This document shows positions 46,497-55,802 of a DNA stretch of 64,000 nt, piece by piece. Numbering within the stretch: position 1 is the first letter of the stretch; each line of letters begins with the position of its first letter. The position numbers and the translations under genes were made by a program. The DNA is taken from positions 598,762 through 662,761 of the forward strand of contig NZ_KB913037.1 of assembly GCF_000384295.1 (NCBI RefSeq), read 5' to 3'. Origin of the DNA: Amycolatopsis balhimycina FH 1894. GTDB lineage: Bacteria; Actinomycetota; Actinomycetes; Mycobacteriales; Pseudonocardiaceae. The notes beneath the pieces were generated by a model, which saw nothing but the letters and a program-made list of their open reading frames with translations, was not told the DNA's origin and made no database searches.

Positions 46497-47555
46497 ATGA
46501 GCCTCCTGCAGGTGCGGCGCGACCGCGTCACGTTCCGCCTCGCGAAACCCCCGGTGTCCGGGCAGATCCGGCTCCGGCTCTTCGTCGTCTCGCTCGTCCT
46601 CGCTGTGCTGGCGTTCGCGTTGTTCTGCGTGGGCATGACGATCGGCGACGTCCCGCTCGGCGTGTCCGACGTCCTTTCCGCCGTGTTCGGCGGCGGGGAC
46701 AGCGGCACCGCCTACATCGTGCAGGAGCTGCGGCTGCCGCGGGCCCTGACCGGGCTGCTGGCCGGGCTCGCTTTCGGCGCGTCCGGTGCGGTGTTCCAGA
46801 CCATCACGCGCAACCCCCTGGCCAGCCCGGACATGATCGGCATCAACGCGGGCGCGGCCACCGCCGTCGTCGCGGGGATCTCGTTCGGGTTCGGCGGCGG
46901 CCTCGGCACCACCACGCTCGGCCTCCTCGGCGGGCTGCTGACCGGACTGCTCGTGTACGTGCTCGCGTGGCGGCGCGGCACCACCGGCCACCGGATCATC
47001 CTGGTGGGCATCGGCATCTTCGCGATGTGCACCAGCCTGACCGACTACCTGCTCAGCCGCGCGCAGATCACCGAAGCCCAGGCGTCGATCGGCTGGCTGG
47101 TCGGCAACCTCGCCAACCGCGGCTGGGAGCACGTCGTCCCGCTGGCCTGCGCGCTGGCGGTGCTGCTGCCGCTCGTGCTGGCCCTGTCCCGGTGGATGCG
47201 CACCCTGCAGCTCGGCGACGAGGTGGCGGCCGGGCTCGGCACCCCGGTCCAGCCGGTGCGGCTCGGGCTCCTGCTGGCCGGCGCCGGGCTGGTCGCCTTC
47301 GCGACGGCGTCGGCCGGCCCGATCTCGTTCGTGGCGCTCACCGCGCCGCAGATCGCGCAACGCCTGGCGCGCCAGGCGTCCCCGCCGCTGACGGCGTCCG
47401 CGCTCACCGGCGCGGTCGTCGTGCTGGGCAGCGACATCCTGGCCCGCATCCTCACGGCGTCGCCGCTGCCGGTCGGCATCGTGACCGGCGCGCTCGGCGC
47501 CCCGCTGCTGCTCTGGCTGCTGGCCAGGGCCAACCGATCCGGCTCCGGAGGCTGA
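46497..47555 (+). CDS. ferric-siderophore ABC permease (FecCD family, second)
   Basis: 352 residues. Same family as its neighbour: [39 protein letters not shown], and [17 protein letters not shown] in the coupling region. It starts one base after the previous stop codon, so translation is coupled. The two permeases differ enough to be the usual heterodimer rather than a recent duplication. Confidence 0.93.
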   Translation: MSLLQVRRDRVTFRLAKPPVSGQIRLRLFVVSLVLAVLAFALFCVGMTIGDVPLGVSDVLSAVFGGGDSGTAYIVQELRLPRALTGLLAGLAFGASGAVFQTITRNPLASPDMIGINAGAATAVVAGISFGFGGGLGTTTLGLLGGLLTGLLVYVLAWRRGTTGHRIILVGIGIFAMCTSLTDYLLSRAQITEAQASIGWLVGNLANRGWEHVVPLACALAVLLPLVLALSRWMRTLQLGDEVAAGLGTPVQPVRLGLLLAGAGLVAFATASAGPISFVALTAPQIAQRLARQASPPLTASALTGAVVVLGSDILARILTASPLPVGIVTGALGAPLLLWLLARANRSGSGG

Positions 47556-47559
47556 GAAG

Positions 47560-48363
47560 ATGACACCGTCCCTGCGAGTGCGGGACCTGCGCGTCGCCTA
47601 CGACGACCGGGTCGTCATCGACGGCCTCGACCTCGACATCCCGCCCGGGAAGATCACCGCGATCGTCGGGGCGAACGCGTGCGGGAAGTCGACGCTGCTG
47701 CGCACGCTGGCCCGGCTGCTCACGCCGAAGGCGGGCGGGGTGTACCTCGACGGCCGGTCGATCCACGACCTCCCGACCCGCCAGGTCGCCCAGCGGCTCG
47801 GGATCCTGCCGCAGTCCCCGGTGGCGCCGGAAGGCATGACGGTGGCCGACCTCGTCGGCCGCGGCCGCGCCCCGCACCAGAGCTGGTGGCGCCAATGGTC
47901 CACTTCGGACGAAGGCGCGGTGCGCACGGCCCTGGAAGCCACGGAAATGACGGACCTCGCCGACCGCCCGGTGGACGAGCTGTCCGGTGGCCAGCGCCAG
48001 CGCGCGTGGATCGCGATGGCGGTCGCGCAGGAAACGCCGGTGCTGCTGCTCGACGAACCCACGACGTACCTGGACCTGGCCCACCAGATCGACGTCCTCG
48101 ACCTGGTCGTCGACCTCAACCGCGCCGAGGGCCGGACGGTGGTGATGGTGCTGCACGACCTCCCGCAGGCGTGCCGCTACGCCGACCACGTGATCGCGAT
48201 GAAGGCGGGCCGGATCGTGGCCTCGGGCGAGCCGGCTGCCGTCATCACGGAAGAACTCGTCGAAGAGGTCTTCGACGTCCGCTGCCAGGTGACCCCGGAC
48301 CCGGTGAGCGGCACCCCGATGGTCATCCCGATCAGCCGCCACCACCCGGCACCGGTGAACTAG
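47560..48363 (+). CDS. ferric-siderophore ABC transporter ATP-binding protein
   Basis: 267 residues. Walker A is [18 protein letters not shown], with the GANxCGKS form usual in FecE/FhuC/ViuC ATPases. The Q-loop region is [20 protein letters not shown], signature [18 protein letters not shown], Walker [16 protein letters not shown] and H-loop [15 protein letters not shown]. All catalytic residues are intact. It starts four bases after the second permease and completes the uptake system with the binding protein at 26.7-27.8 kb. Confidence 0.94.
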   Translation: MTPSLRVRDLRVAYDDRVVIDGLDLDIPPGKITAIVGANACGKSTLLRTLARLLTPKAGGVYLDGRSIHDLPTRQVAQRLGILPQSPVAPEGMTVADLVGRGRAPHQSWWRQWSTSDEGAVRTALEATEMTDLADRPVDELSGGQRQRAWIAMAVAQETPVLLLDEPTTYLDLAHQIDVLDLVVDLNRAEGRTVVMVLHDLPQACRYADHVIAMKAGRIVASGEPAAVITEELVEEVFDVRCQVTPDPVSGTPMVIPISRHHPAPVN

Positions 48364-48424
48364 CGCTATCCTGGGGCCCTCGCGCCGATTCCGGCACTCT
48401 CCCCCTCAAGGAAGCTGGTCACTT

Positions 48425-48910
48425 GTGTACGCGCTGCCCGAAAAGACCACCGGCTCCGAGCGTGAACTGCTCGAGGCCATGATCGACCGTGGCCGCCTCG
48501 CCCTCGTCGAGAACGCGCGCGGCCTGTCGGAAGCCGACGCCCGGCGCCGGCTGGTCCCCTCCCTGACCACGCCGATCGCCCTGGTCAAGCACGCCGCCGT
48601 CGCCGAGCGCCGCTGGTTCCAGTGGCTGGTGGCCGGGCTCGACGAGGCCGAGATCGACGGGCCCTCGACCCCCGGCGACCCGAGTTTCGCCGTCGCCGAC
48701 GACGAAACCGTCGACGACGTCATCGCCGAGTACGAGCGCACGAGCGCGCGTTCACGCGAGATCGCGGCGGGCTTCTCACTCGACGACCGATGGACGCACC
48801 CGGTCGTCGGCGAGGTCAGCCTCCGGTTCATCTACCTTTTCCTGATCGAGGAGCTCGCCCGCCACACCGGCCACAGCGACATCCTCCGGGAGCAGATCAC
48901 CGCGCGCTGA
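48425..48910 (+). CDS. DinB / DUF664 family protein
   Basis: 161 residues. DinB-like helices with metal-type histidines: LVKHAAVAERRWFQWLVAG and FLIEELARHTGHSDILRE, the latter with the conserved C-terminal His pair. It is of the actinobacterial DUF664 branch, whose characterised members include mycothiol-dependent enzymes. The GTG start is 61 bp past the uptake ATPase. Its last 14 bp overlap the 3' end of the convergent ornithine hydroxylase. A role in siderophore metabolism is possible only by position. It is distinct from the DinB protein at 21.4 kb. Confidence 0.82.
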   Translation: MYALPEKTTGSERELLEAMIDRGRLALVENARGLSEADARRRLVPSLTTPIALVKHAAVAERRWFQWLVAGLDEAEIDGPSTPGDPSFAVADDETVDDVIAEYERTSARSREIAAGFSLDDRWTHPVVGEVSLRFIYLFLIEELARHTGHSDILREQITAR

Positions 48911-50204
48911 CGGCGTACTCCCCCGCGGGCGCGGCGACCACCCGGCGGTCCACAATGGACTGCAGGATCTCCCCGACCCGCACGGCGGTGTTCGACAGCA
49001 GCGACGACGTGATCCCGTGCGTGTGCTCGGTGCCGCCCTGCAGGTAGATCCCGCCGCGCAGCGGAAACTCCGTGGCGATCCGGTAGTCCCGGGAAACGCG
49101 CAGGCGGCCGGATTCGTCGCGCAGGCAACGCGGACCCAGCTCGCCGAGCAGCGGCGTCGGGTCGGCGGGCCGGTAACCGGTGGCGTAGACGACCGCGTCG
49201 GCTTCCAGGACCGTGCGTTCGCCGGTGGTCAGGGACTCGACCGTCACCGTTCCCGCGTCCGTCACCTCGACCGGCCGGGAGACGTTGAACAGCCGCAGCC
49301 GTTCCACGCCCAGGACCTTCTCGCGGTAGACACGCCGGTACAGTTCGTCGATCAGGTCGACGTCGACGGCCGAGTAGTTGGTCGCGCCGTGGTAGCGCAT
49401 CAGGCGGTCCTTCACCGGCTCGTCCGCGCGGTAGAACTGGTCGACGGCCTCGGGGTCGAAGATCCGGTTCGCGAACGAGCTGTCGTCGGCCGGGCTGTAG
49501 CCGTAGCGCGCGAACACCGCGCACACCTCGGCGCGCGGGAACTCGTCGTGCAGCAGCGCGGCCACCTCGGCCGCGCTCTGCCCGGCGCCGACCACGACGA
49601 ACCGCCGCGGTGAACTGCCGCGAAGGCTTTCGACGCGGAACAGCAGTTCGCTGTTGTGCCAGACCCGGGCGCCGGCGGTGACGCCTTCGGGCAGCTGCGG
49701 CCGCAAGCCCGTGCCCAGCACCAGGTTCCGGGCCCGCAGCGACGAACCGTCCGACGCCTCGACGTCGAAGTAGGCCACTTCGGAACCGTCGTACACCGGC
49801 CGCACCGAGACGACCTCGGTGCCGTAGGAGACGACGTCGTCGACCTTCGCGGCCGCCCACTCGAAGTAGTCGTGGAACTCGACCCGCAGCGGGAACAGGT
49901 TCTTGTGGTTGATGAAGTCGACCAGCCGCCCGGACGCGTGCAGGTAGTTCAGGAAGCTGAACTCGCTGGTCGGGTTCCGCATGGTGACCAGGTCCTTCAG
50001 GAACGACACCTGCATGGTCGCGGTCTCGATCAGCATTCCGCGGTGCCAGCCGAACCGCGGCTGCCGCTCGAGGAAGTGCGCGGTCACCGGCTTCCCTGCA
50101 ACGGCGCTGCCGGCGTTGTGCTCGGCGAGGGCGATCGCGAGCGCGAGGTTCGACGGCCCGAAGCCCACGCCGACGATGTCGTAGATCGGGACCTCTGCAG
50201 TCAT
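48897..50204 (-). CDS. L-ornithine N5-monooxygenase (siderophore biosynthesis)
   Basis: 435 residues of the SidA/PvdA/IucD family. The FAD site is DIVGVGFGPSNLALAIAL, with the family's proline in GxGxxP. The substrate-side motif MQVSFLKDLVTMRNPTS and the NADPH site FVVVGAGQSAAEVAALL follow, then DSSFANRIFDPEAV and the C-terminal ATGYRP. It hydroxylates the ornithine side-chain nitrogen, the first step to the hydroxamate ligands. With the formyltransferase across the divergent iron-box promoter it should make N5-formyl-N5-hydroxyornithine. Lysine as substrate is less likely given that partner. Confidence 0.93.
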   Translation of the reverse strand: MTAEVPIYDIVGVGFGPSNLALAIALAEHNAGSAVAGKPVTAHFLERQPRFGWHRGMLIETATMQVSFLKDLVTMRNPTSEFSFLNYLHASGRLVDFINHKNLFPLRVEFHDYFEWAAAKVDDVVSYGTEVVSVRPVYDGSEVAYFDVEASDGSSLRARNLVLGTGLRPQLPEGVTAGARVWHNSELLFRVESLRGSSPRRFVVVGAGQSAAEVAALLHDEFPRAEVCAVFARYGYSPADDSSFANRIFDPEAVDQFYRADEPVKDRLMRYHGATNYSAVDVDLIDELYRRVYREKVLGVERLRLFNVSRPVEVTDAGTVTVESLTTGERTVLEADAVVYATGYRPADPTPLLGELGPRCLRDESGRLRVSRDYRIATEFPLRGGIYLQGGTEHTHGITSSLLSNTAVRVGEILQSIVDRRVVAAPAGEYAVSAR

Positions 50205-50232
50205 GTTGCTCCCTCGCGCGCTCCGGTACGGT

Positions 50233-50251
50233 TCAGGGAACCCTAACCTAA
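50233..50251 (-). promoter_or_regulatory. iron box (hydroxylase side)
   Basis: Read on the minus strand, TTAGGTTAGGGTTCCCTGA matches 15 of 19 consensus positions, with the first ten exact. It lies 29-47 bp before the monooxygenase start. Confidence 0.8.
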
Positions 50252-50252
50252 C

Positions 50253-50271
50253 TTAGGCGAGCCTCGCCTAG
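50253..50271 (+). promoter_or_regulatory. iron box (formyltransferase side)
   Basis: TTAGGCGAGCCTCGCCTAG matches 13 of 19 consensus positions and is itself a strong palindrome. It abuts the previous box by 1 bp, so two regulator dimers pairs could occupy adjacent sites controlling both divergent genes. Confidence 0.72.
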
Positions 50272-50315
50272 TACGTTCGTGGTGATGTTCGTCCCCCGAT
50301 CTTGAAAGGGCACCA

Positions 50316-51272
50316 ATGCGCGTCGCGATGTTCGGCTACCAGACCTGGGGGCACCGGACCCTGCGGGCGCTCATCGACGCCGGCCACGAGGTCGCCCTCG
50401 TGGTCACGCACCCGAAGAGCGACCACGCCTACGAGCGGATCTGGGCCGACTCGGTCGCCGGCCTCGCGGAGGAGAACGGCCTCCCGGTCCTCCTGCGCAC
50501 CCGCCCGGACGACGCCGAGCTGCTCGCCGAGCTCAAGGCGGCGGACCTCGACCTGATCGTGGCGAACAACTGGCGCACCTGGCTGCCGCCGGAGATCTTC
50601 GAGCTGCCGCGCCACGGCACCCTGAACATCCACGACTCGCTGCTGCCGTCCTACGCGGGCTTCTCCCCGCTCATCTGGGCCGTGATCAACGGCGAGCCCG
50701 AGGTCGGCGTCACCGCCCACATGATGGACGGCGAGCTGGACGCCGGCGACATCGTGCTGCAGCGCGCGATCCCGGTCGGTCCCGCCGACACGACCACGGA
50801 CCTGTTCCACCGCACCGTCGACCTCATCGCGCCGATCACGACCGAGGCCATCGGGCTGATCGAGACCGGCTACACGCCTGTGCCGCAGGACCGGGCCAAG
50901 GCGAGCTTCTTCCACAAGCGGGCCAAGCGGGACAGCCTGATCGACTGGACGCTGCCGCCCGCCGACATCGAGCGGTTCGTGCGCGCGCTGTCGGACCCGT
51001 ACCCGAACGCGTTCGCCTACCACCGCGGCCAGGAGCTGCGGATCACGAAGGCGTCGGTCTCGCAGGGCCACTACGGCGGCACGCCGGGCCGGATCTTCAT
51101 CAGGGAAGGCGACGGCGTCGTGATCGTGGCCGGGCCGGACGCCCGCCGCGGGCAGTCGCCCGGCCTGCTGGTCGAGCGCGTCCGCACCGCCGACGGAACC
51201 GATGTCGGCGCGCACGAGTACTTCAAGACCATGGGCGGATATCTATGCAGTGGCGCGGAGCGCCTCCGTTGA
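50316..51272 (+). CDS. N-formyltransferase for hydroxyornithine (Fmt-like)
   Basis: 318 residues of the methionyl-tRNA formyltransferase fold. The catalytic region shows the Asn-His-Asp arrangement: LIVANNWRTWLPPEI, then GTLNIHDSLLPSYAGFSPL, with the downstream Asp in MMDGELDAGDIVLQR. An Fmt-like C-terminal domain follows (RRGQSPGLLVERV). Its place beside the ornithine hydroxylase and the iron boxes argues for formylation of N5-hydroxyornithine from formyl-tetrahydrofolate, as in coelichelin biosynthesis, not for tRNA. The ATG follows AAAGGGCACC. Confidence 0.9.
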   Translation: MRVAMFGYQTWGHRTLRALIDAGHEVALVVTHPKSDHAYERIWADSVAGLAEENGLPVLLRTRPDDAELLAELKAADLDLIVANNWRTWLPPEIFELPRHGTLNIHDSLLPSYAGFSPLIWAVINGEPEVGVTAHMMDGELDAGDIVLQRAIPVGPADTTTDLFHRTVDLIAPITTEAIGLIETGYTPVPQDRAKASFFHKRAKRDSLIDWTLPPADIERFVRALSDPYPNAFAYHRGQELRITKASVSQGHYGGTPGRIFIREGDGVVIVAGPDARRGQSPGLLVERVRTADGTDVGAHEYFKTMGGYLCSGAERLR

Positions 51273-51322
51273 GGGTGGTGGCGGGGGCATGGATGGACTC
51301 ACCGACCGCCCGTGACCGGTGA

Positions 51323-51370
51323 GCGGGACATCCCTTGGCGGCGGCCACGCCGATGAGCAGGATGTCCCGC
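51323..51370. promoter_or_regulatory. inverted repeat before the alpha-galactosidase gene
   Basis: GCGGGACATCC (51323-51333) and GGATGTCCCGC (51360-51370) are exact 11-bp inverted arms, 26 nt apart, ending at the chosen start codon. It may be a repressor site for the sugar operon, a translational hairpin, or a weak terminator for the formyltransferase transcript. Confidence 0.45.
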
Positions 51371-53461
51371 ATGACCGGGATCAGCTTCCTCGAAGGACAC
51401 CGCACCTGGGTGCTCACCGGGGAGTCGAGCACGTACGCGCTGCGGCTCGGCGAAGACGACGTCCCCGCCCATGTCTACTGGGGACCCGCGCTGCCCGCGG
51501 CCGGCGTCGTCGAGCTGACCGCGAAAACGCTTCCCTGGTGGGACGGCTTCAACGACCCCAACGAAGGACTCGACGAGCTCGCCACCGACGGCGGCACCCG
51601 CTACTGGACACCCGCCCTGCAGGTCCGTTTCGCCGACGGGACACGGGCCCTCGAATGGCGGTACGAAGACCACGAAATCACCGCCGGGCACCTGCGCGTC
51701 CACTTCACGGACCGGCACTACCCGCTGCGGATCACCCTGCACTACCGGCTGCGCGGCGACGTCCTCGAACGCTGGACCGAGCTGACCGCGGACACCGACG
51801 TGGAAGTCGTCCGGGCCGACTCGGCCACCTGGGCGCTGCCGGTCTCCGAGGACTACCGGCTGAGCCACGTCACCGGGCGCTGGGCCGCGGAAACCCAGCT
51901 GCACCGGGAATCCGTGCCGCACGGCGAAACGACCTTCGCCAGCCGTCGCGGAATCACCAGCCACCACGCCAACCCGTGGGTGATGGTCGACGACGGCACC
52001 GCGACCGAGCGTCACGGCGAGGTCTACGGCGTCGCGCTGGCCTGGAGCGGGTCGTGGCGCCTGACCACCACCCGGTCCTCGACCGGACGGCTGACCGTGA
52101 GCGGCGGCTTCGGCCAGGACGGCGTCGTGCACCGCGTCGGGCCCAGGCGCCCGCTGACCACGCCGGTCTCCGCCGGGCTGTACACCGACGGCGGGTTCGG
52201 CGCCGCGAGCCGGGCGTGGCACGCCTACGTCCGCGCGCACGTCCTGCCGCACCCGGAAGAACTGCGTCCGGTGCTCTACAACTCGTGGGAGGCCACGGGT
52301 TTCGACGTCACCGAGGCCGGGCAGCGGGCCCTCGCCGAGCGGGCCGCGGCGCTCGGGGTGGAACTGTTCGTCATGGACGACGGCTGGTTCGGCGCCCGCA
52401 CCGGCGACCACGCCGGCCTCGGCGACTGGCACGTCAACCGCGAGCGGTTCCCGGAGGGGCTCAAGCCGCTGGTCGGCGCCGTGCACGCGCTCGGCATGAA
52501 GTTCGGCATCTGGGTCGAGCCCGAGATGGTCAACCCCGACAGCGACCTCTACCGCGCGCACCCGGACTGGGTGCAGCACCACCCGCACCGGCGCCGGTCG
52601 GAGCTGCGGCGGCAGCTCGTGCTCAACTTCGCGCGGCCCGACGTGCAGGAGTGGGCGTACGACTGGCTCGACCGGCTCGTCGGCGAACACGGCGTCGACT
52701 TCCTGAAGTGGGACATGAACCGGCCGTTCAGCGAAGCGGGCTGGCCGGGCGAAGCGGACCAGGACCGGCTGTGGGTCGAGCACACCCACGCGGTGTACGC
52801 GTTGCTGGACCGGCTTCGCGGGGACCACCCGGACCTGCGGATCGAGTCGTGCAGCGGCGGGGGCGGCCGGATCGACCTCGGTGTGCTGGCCCGCTCCGAC
52901 CAGGTCTGGACCTCCGACAACACCGACGCCCTCGACCGGCTGCGGATCCAGCACGGCTACGGCCAGCTCTACCCCGCGGGCGCGATGTCGGCCTGGGTCA
53001 CCGACAACCCCAACTTCGTCACCGCGCGGTCGGTGCCGCTGCGGTTCCGGTTCCACGTCGCCATGGCCGGGGTGCTCGGTCTCGGCGGCGACATCGTGCA
53101 CTGGCCGGACGAGGATCTCGCGCTCGCCCGGGACCTGATCGCGCGCTACCGGGACATCCGGCCGGTGGTGCAGCACGGCACGCTGTACCGGCTGCGGCCC
53201 CCGATCGACGACGGCGTCGTCGCCTTCCAGTACGTCCTGGGCGACCGGTCGGTCGTCTTCGCCTACCGCCAGGCCGCGCACTTCAACGCTCCGGAGCGGC
53301 CGTTGCGGCTCGACGGTCTCGACCCGGCCGCGCGGTACGCCGAGCCGGAGCCGGGCCGGACGCACAGCGGCGCGGTCCTGCTCGCCCACGGACTTCCCCT
53401 CGGCTTGCCCCCCGGAGACTTCGCCAGCGTCGTCGTCCGACTCGATCGCATAAAGATCTGA
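51371..53461 (+). CDS. alpha-galactosidase, GH36
   Basis: About 696 residues: an N-terminal beta-sandwich (to about residue 300), a catalytic barrel and a C-terminal beta domain. Barrel motifs are present: LYNSWEATGFDVTE, LFVMDDGWFGAR, MKFGIWVEPEMVNPDSDLY, FLKWDMNRPFSE with the nucleophile Asp, RIESCSGGGGRID, and WTSDNTDALDR with the acid/base Asp. It has no signal peptide, so it acts in the cytoplasm on imported alpha-galactosides. ATG 51371 is preceded by AGCAGGA; alternatives at 51353 and 51362 would add up to six residues. It is followed by a sugar ABC transporter in the same direction. Confidence 0.92.
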   Translation: MTGISFLEGHRTWVLTGESSTYALRLGEDDVPAHVYWGPALPAAGVVELTAKTLPWWDGFNDPNEGLDELATDGGTRYWTPALQVRFADGTRALEWRYEDHEITAGHLRVHFTDRHYPLRITLHYRLRGDVLERWTELTADTDVEVVRADSATWALPVSEDYRLSHVTGRWAAETQLHRESVPHGETTFASRRGITSHHANPWVMVDDGTATERHGEVYGVALAWSGSWRLTTTRSSTGRLTVSGGFGQDGVVHRVGPRRPLTTPVSAGLYTDGGFGAASRAWHAYVRAHVLPHPEELRPVLYNSWEATGFDVTEAGQRALAERAAALGVELFVMDDGWFGARTGDHAGLGDWHVNRERFPEGLKPLVGAVHALGMKFGIWVEPEMVNPDSDLYRAHPDWVQHHPHRRRSELRRQLVLNFARPDVQEWAYDWLDRLVGEHGVDFLKWDMNRPFSEAGWPGEADQDRLWVEHTHAVYALLDRLRGDHPDLRIESCSGGGGRIDLGVLARSDQVWTSDNTDALDRLRIQHGYGQLYPAGAMSAWVTDNPNFVTARSVPLRFRFHVAMAGVLGLGGDIVHWPDEDLALARDLIARYRDIRPVVQHGTLYRLRPPIDDGVVAFQYVLGDRSVVFAYRQAAHFNAPERPLRLDGLDPAARYAEPEPGRTHSGAVLLAHGLPLGLPPGDFASVVVRLDRIKI

Positions 53462-53502
53462 TCTATGTCGCCGTTCGATGCGGATTTGCGCGTATCCGGC
53501 GC

Positions 53503-53531
53503 TTGACATCGTCGAATAGATCCGATCAGAT
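53503..53531 (+). promoter_or_regulatory. candidate sigma-70-like promoter before the sugar-binding protein gene
   Basis: TTGACA (53503-53508) and TCAGAT (53526-53531) are spaced by 17 bp, 44 bp before the start codon, in an unusually AT-rich 110-bp intergenic stretch. The -35 is perfect and the -10 poor. An AGATCTGATCT repeat at the alpha-galactosidase end and GATCCGATCAGAT at the promoter may bind a repressor. Confidence 0.4.
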
Positions 53532-53574
53532 GCGTCATACATCACATATGGTGGGTCGAGGAAGGTGGCTGGAC

Positions 53575-54849
53575 ATGAGAAGGTCCCTGGCGCTGGGCGC
53601 AGCGGCGCTCCTGGCGGTGAGCGCGTGCTCGGTCGGGTCGAACACCGGCGGCAGCGGCGGCGACAAGGAGATCACCTTCCTGACGTTCGAAACCCCGAAC
53701 CTCACCCCGGCCTACTGGGACGCCGCGATCAAGCGCGTCACCGACAAGAACCCCGGGATCAAGGTCAAGAAGCTCGTCGCGCCGACCGCCGACGGACGGA
53801 CGTCGTACGCGAAGCAGCTCCTGCAGTCGGGCCAGTTCCCGGACGTGATGATCGCCGTCGACTCGGCGGGCTTCGCCGAGGCCGGTAACCTCTACGCCTG
53901 GACCCCGGACGAGCTCAAGGACTTCCAGTTCCCGCAGGCCAACCCGGTGAACGGCAAGTACTACCAGCTGCCCGCGAACACCCAGACCATCCCGCCGATC
54001 TACTACAACAAGAAGATGTTCGCCGACGCGGGCATCACCGCGCCCCCGAAGACGTGGGACGAACTCGTCACCGACGCGGGCAAGCTGAAGGACAAGGGCT
54101 CCTCGCCGTTCACCATCGGCGGCGGCAAGGACGGCTTCCCGTCGTCGATGATCCTCTCCGGCCTGGTCAGCACCGAGGTCTACAACACGATGCCGGACTG
54201 GCTGACCCAGCGCCGCCAGGACAAGGTCAAGTTCGCCGATCCCGCGTTCCAGCACGCGTTTTCGAAGCTCGCCGAGCTCGCGGCGAAGGGGTACGTCGAC
54301 AAGACCAGCGTGTCCCGCGACTACGCGGCGACCGAGCAGGCGTTCCTCGACGGCAAGAGCGCGATGTACCCGATGGGCAACTGGTTCGCCGCGAACGCCG
54401 ACTCGAAAAAGCACGACTTCGAGGTGGGCGTGTTCAACTTCCCCACCGAGGACGGCAAGCTCGTCGTCCCCGCGTACACCGGTGGCGGCATGATCGTCAA
54501 CGCCAAGGCCGCGAACCTCGACGCCGCGCGGAAGTTCGCCCTCGGGTTCCAGCTGGACAAGGACCAGCTCGACGCCTCGGTGAAGGCCGACGGCCTGTTC
54601 CCGGCGATCAAGGGCTACACCCCGCCGTCCGACGTCGGCTCGACCTTCAAGGCAGGCTACGACCTCTACACCCAGGCCGTGCAGCAGAACGCCGTGGTGC
54701 ACGCGTTCCGCTGGGAGACCGCCGACGACGGGCTGCTGCCCGGCATGAAGGACAAGGTCGACCAGGCCGCCCAGGACGTCATCACGGGCCGCAAGTCCGT
54801 GGCCGACGCGTGCGCGTTCCTGGACACCGAGTGGGCGAAGGCGGGCTGA
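53575..54849 (+). CDS. sugar ABC transporter substrate-binding lipoprotein (family 1)
   Basis: 424 residues. The signal peptide ends with lipobox VSAC (about residues 15-18). Family 1 solute-binding features: KEITFLTFETPN, YAKQLLQSGQFPDVMIAVDS, QTIPPIYYNKKMFADAGI with the AGI/PKTWDELV segment, and FLDGKSAMYPMGNWFAANAD. GAGGAAGG precedes the ATG. Placed between an alpha-galactosidase and two permeases, it probably binds alpha-galactosides such as raffinose or melibiose. No dedicated ATPase is encoded here, so an MsiK-type shared ATPase is likely. Confidence 0.92.
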   Translation: MRRSLALGAAALLAVSACSVGSNTGGSGGDKEITFLTFETPNLTPAYWDAAIKRVTDKNPGIKVKKLVAPTADGRTSYAKQLLQSGQFPDVMIAVDSAGFAEAGNLYAWTPDELKDFQFPQANPVNGKYYQLPANTQTIPPIYYNKKMFADAGITAPPKTWDELVTDAGKLKDKGSSPFTIGGGKDGFPSSMILSGLVSTEVYNTMPDWLTQRRQDKVKFADPAFQHAFSKLAELAAKGYVDKTSVSRDYAATEQAFLDGKSAMYPMGNWFAANADSKKHDFEVGVFNFPTEDGKLVVPAYTGGGMIVNAKAANLDAARKFALGFQLDKDQLDASVKADGLFPAIKGYTPPSDVGSTFKAGYDLYTQAVQQNAVVHAFRWETADDGLLPGMKDKVDQAAQDVITGRKSVADACAFLDTEWAKAG

Positions 54850-54854
54850 CCCAC

Positions 54855-55802
54855 TTGGCCGCCGTCGTCGATTCCCCCGCTCCGCCTCGCACACCCCGCA
54901 CTCCCGCCCGCGGCAGGCGGCGCAAGCCGATCCTGCCGCGGGTGGCGCACTTCGCGTCGTTCGGCGCGCCGGGTGTGCTCGTCTACCTGTGCTTCGTGAT
55001 GGCGCCGATCCTGATCAGCTTCGGCTACAGCCTCACGAACTACAACCCGTTCAACCCGCCGGTGAAGTTCGTCGGCCTCGACAACTACAAGCTGCTCTTC
55101 ACCGACGAGCAGTTCCTCACCGCGCTGAAGGTCACCACGATCCTGACCCTGATCGTGGTGATCGTGCCCAACGTCCTCGGCCTGGGCGTCGCGTTGCTGC
55201 TGGACCGGAAAGGCTGGCTGTACAACGCTTTGCGCAGCGTGTTCTTCACGCCGGTGATCCTCAGCTCGGTCGTCGTCTCGATCGTGTGGTCCCGGCTGCT
55301 CGACGACCAGGGTCCGCTGAACAACCTGTTGCGTGTTCTGGGTGTCGAGCACCCGCCGGGCTGGCTGTCCGATCCGGACGTCGCGTTGTACTCGTTGGCG
55401 TCGATCGTGTGCTGGCAGATGCTCGGGTTCTGCGTCGTCGTCTACCTCGCGGGGCTGCAGGGCGTGCCCGCGGAGCTGCTGGAAGCGGCCGAGATCGACG
55501 GCGCCGGCCCGCTGCGCCGGTTCCGGGCGGTGACCTGGCCGCTGCTCGCGCCGTCGCTGACGATCAACACGGTCGTGCTGCTGATTTCGGCGTTCAAGAC
55601 CTACGACTACGTCAAGGTGATCACCAACGGCGGCCCGGGCTCCGGCGCGACCGCGACGATCGCGTTCGACGTGCTGCAGACCGGCTTCGACTCGAACCAC
55701 ATCGGCTACGCGTCCGCGATGGCCGTGCTGATGCTGGTGATCGTCGCGGTCGTGACGACGGTCGTGCTCACCTTCCTGCGCCGCCGGGAGGTGGACCTGT
55801 GA
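54855..55802 (+). CDS. sugar ABC transporter permease (MalF-like)
   Basis: About 315 residues and six helices after a 35-residue basic N-terminal tail. The EAA loop is AELLEAAEIDGAGPLRRFRA, typical of carbohydrate permeases; FASFGAPGVLVYLCFVMAPI is the first membrane segment and SLTNYNPFNPP the first periplasmic loop. No ATG or GTG precedes the tail; TTG 54855 is 6 nt after the upstream stop and fits the usual length, while GTG 54942 would truncate the tail. Its stop overlaps the next start (GTGA). Confidence 0.88.
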   Translation: MAAVVDSPAPPRTPRTPARGRRRKPILPRVAHFASFGAPGVLVYLCFVMAPILISFGYSLTNYNPFNPPVKFVGLDNYKLLFTDEQFLTALKVTTILTLIVVIVPNVLGLGVALLLDRKGWLYNALRSVFFTPVILSSVVVSIVWSRLLDDQGPLNNLLRVLGVEHPPGWLSDPDVALYSLASIVCWQMLGFCVVVYLAGLQGVPAELLEAAEIDGAGPLRRFRAVTWPLLAPSLTINTVVLLISAFKTYDYVKVITNGGPGSGATATIAFDVLQTGFDSNHIGYASAMAVLMLVIVAVVTTVVLTFLRRREVDL

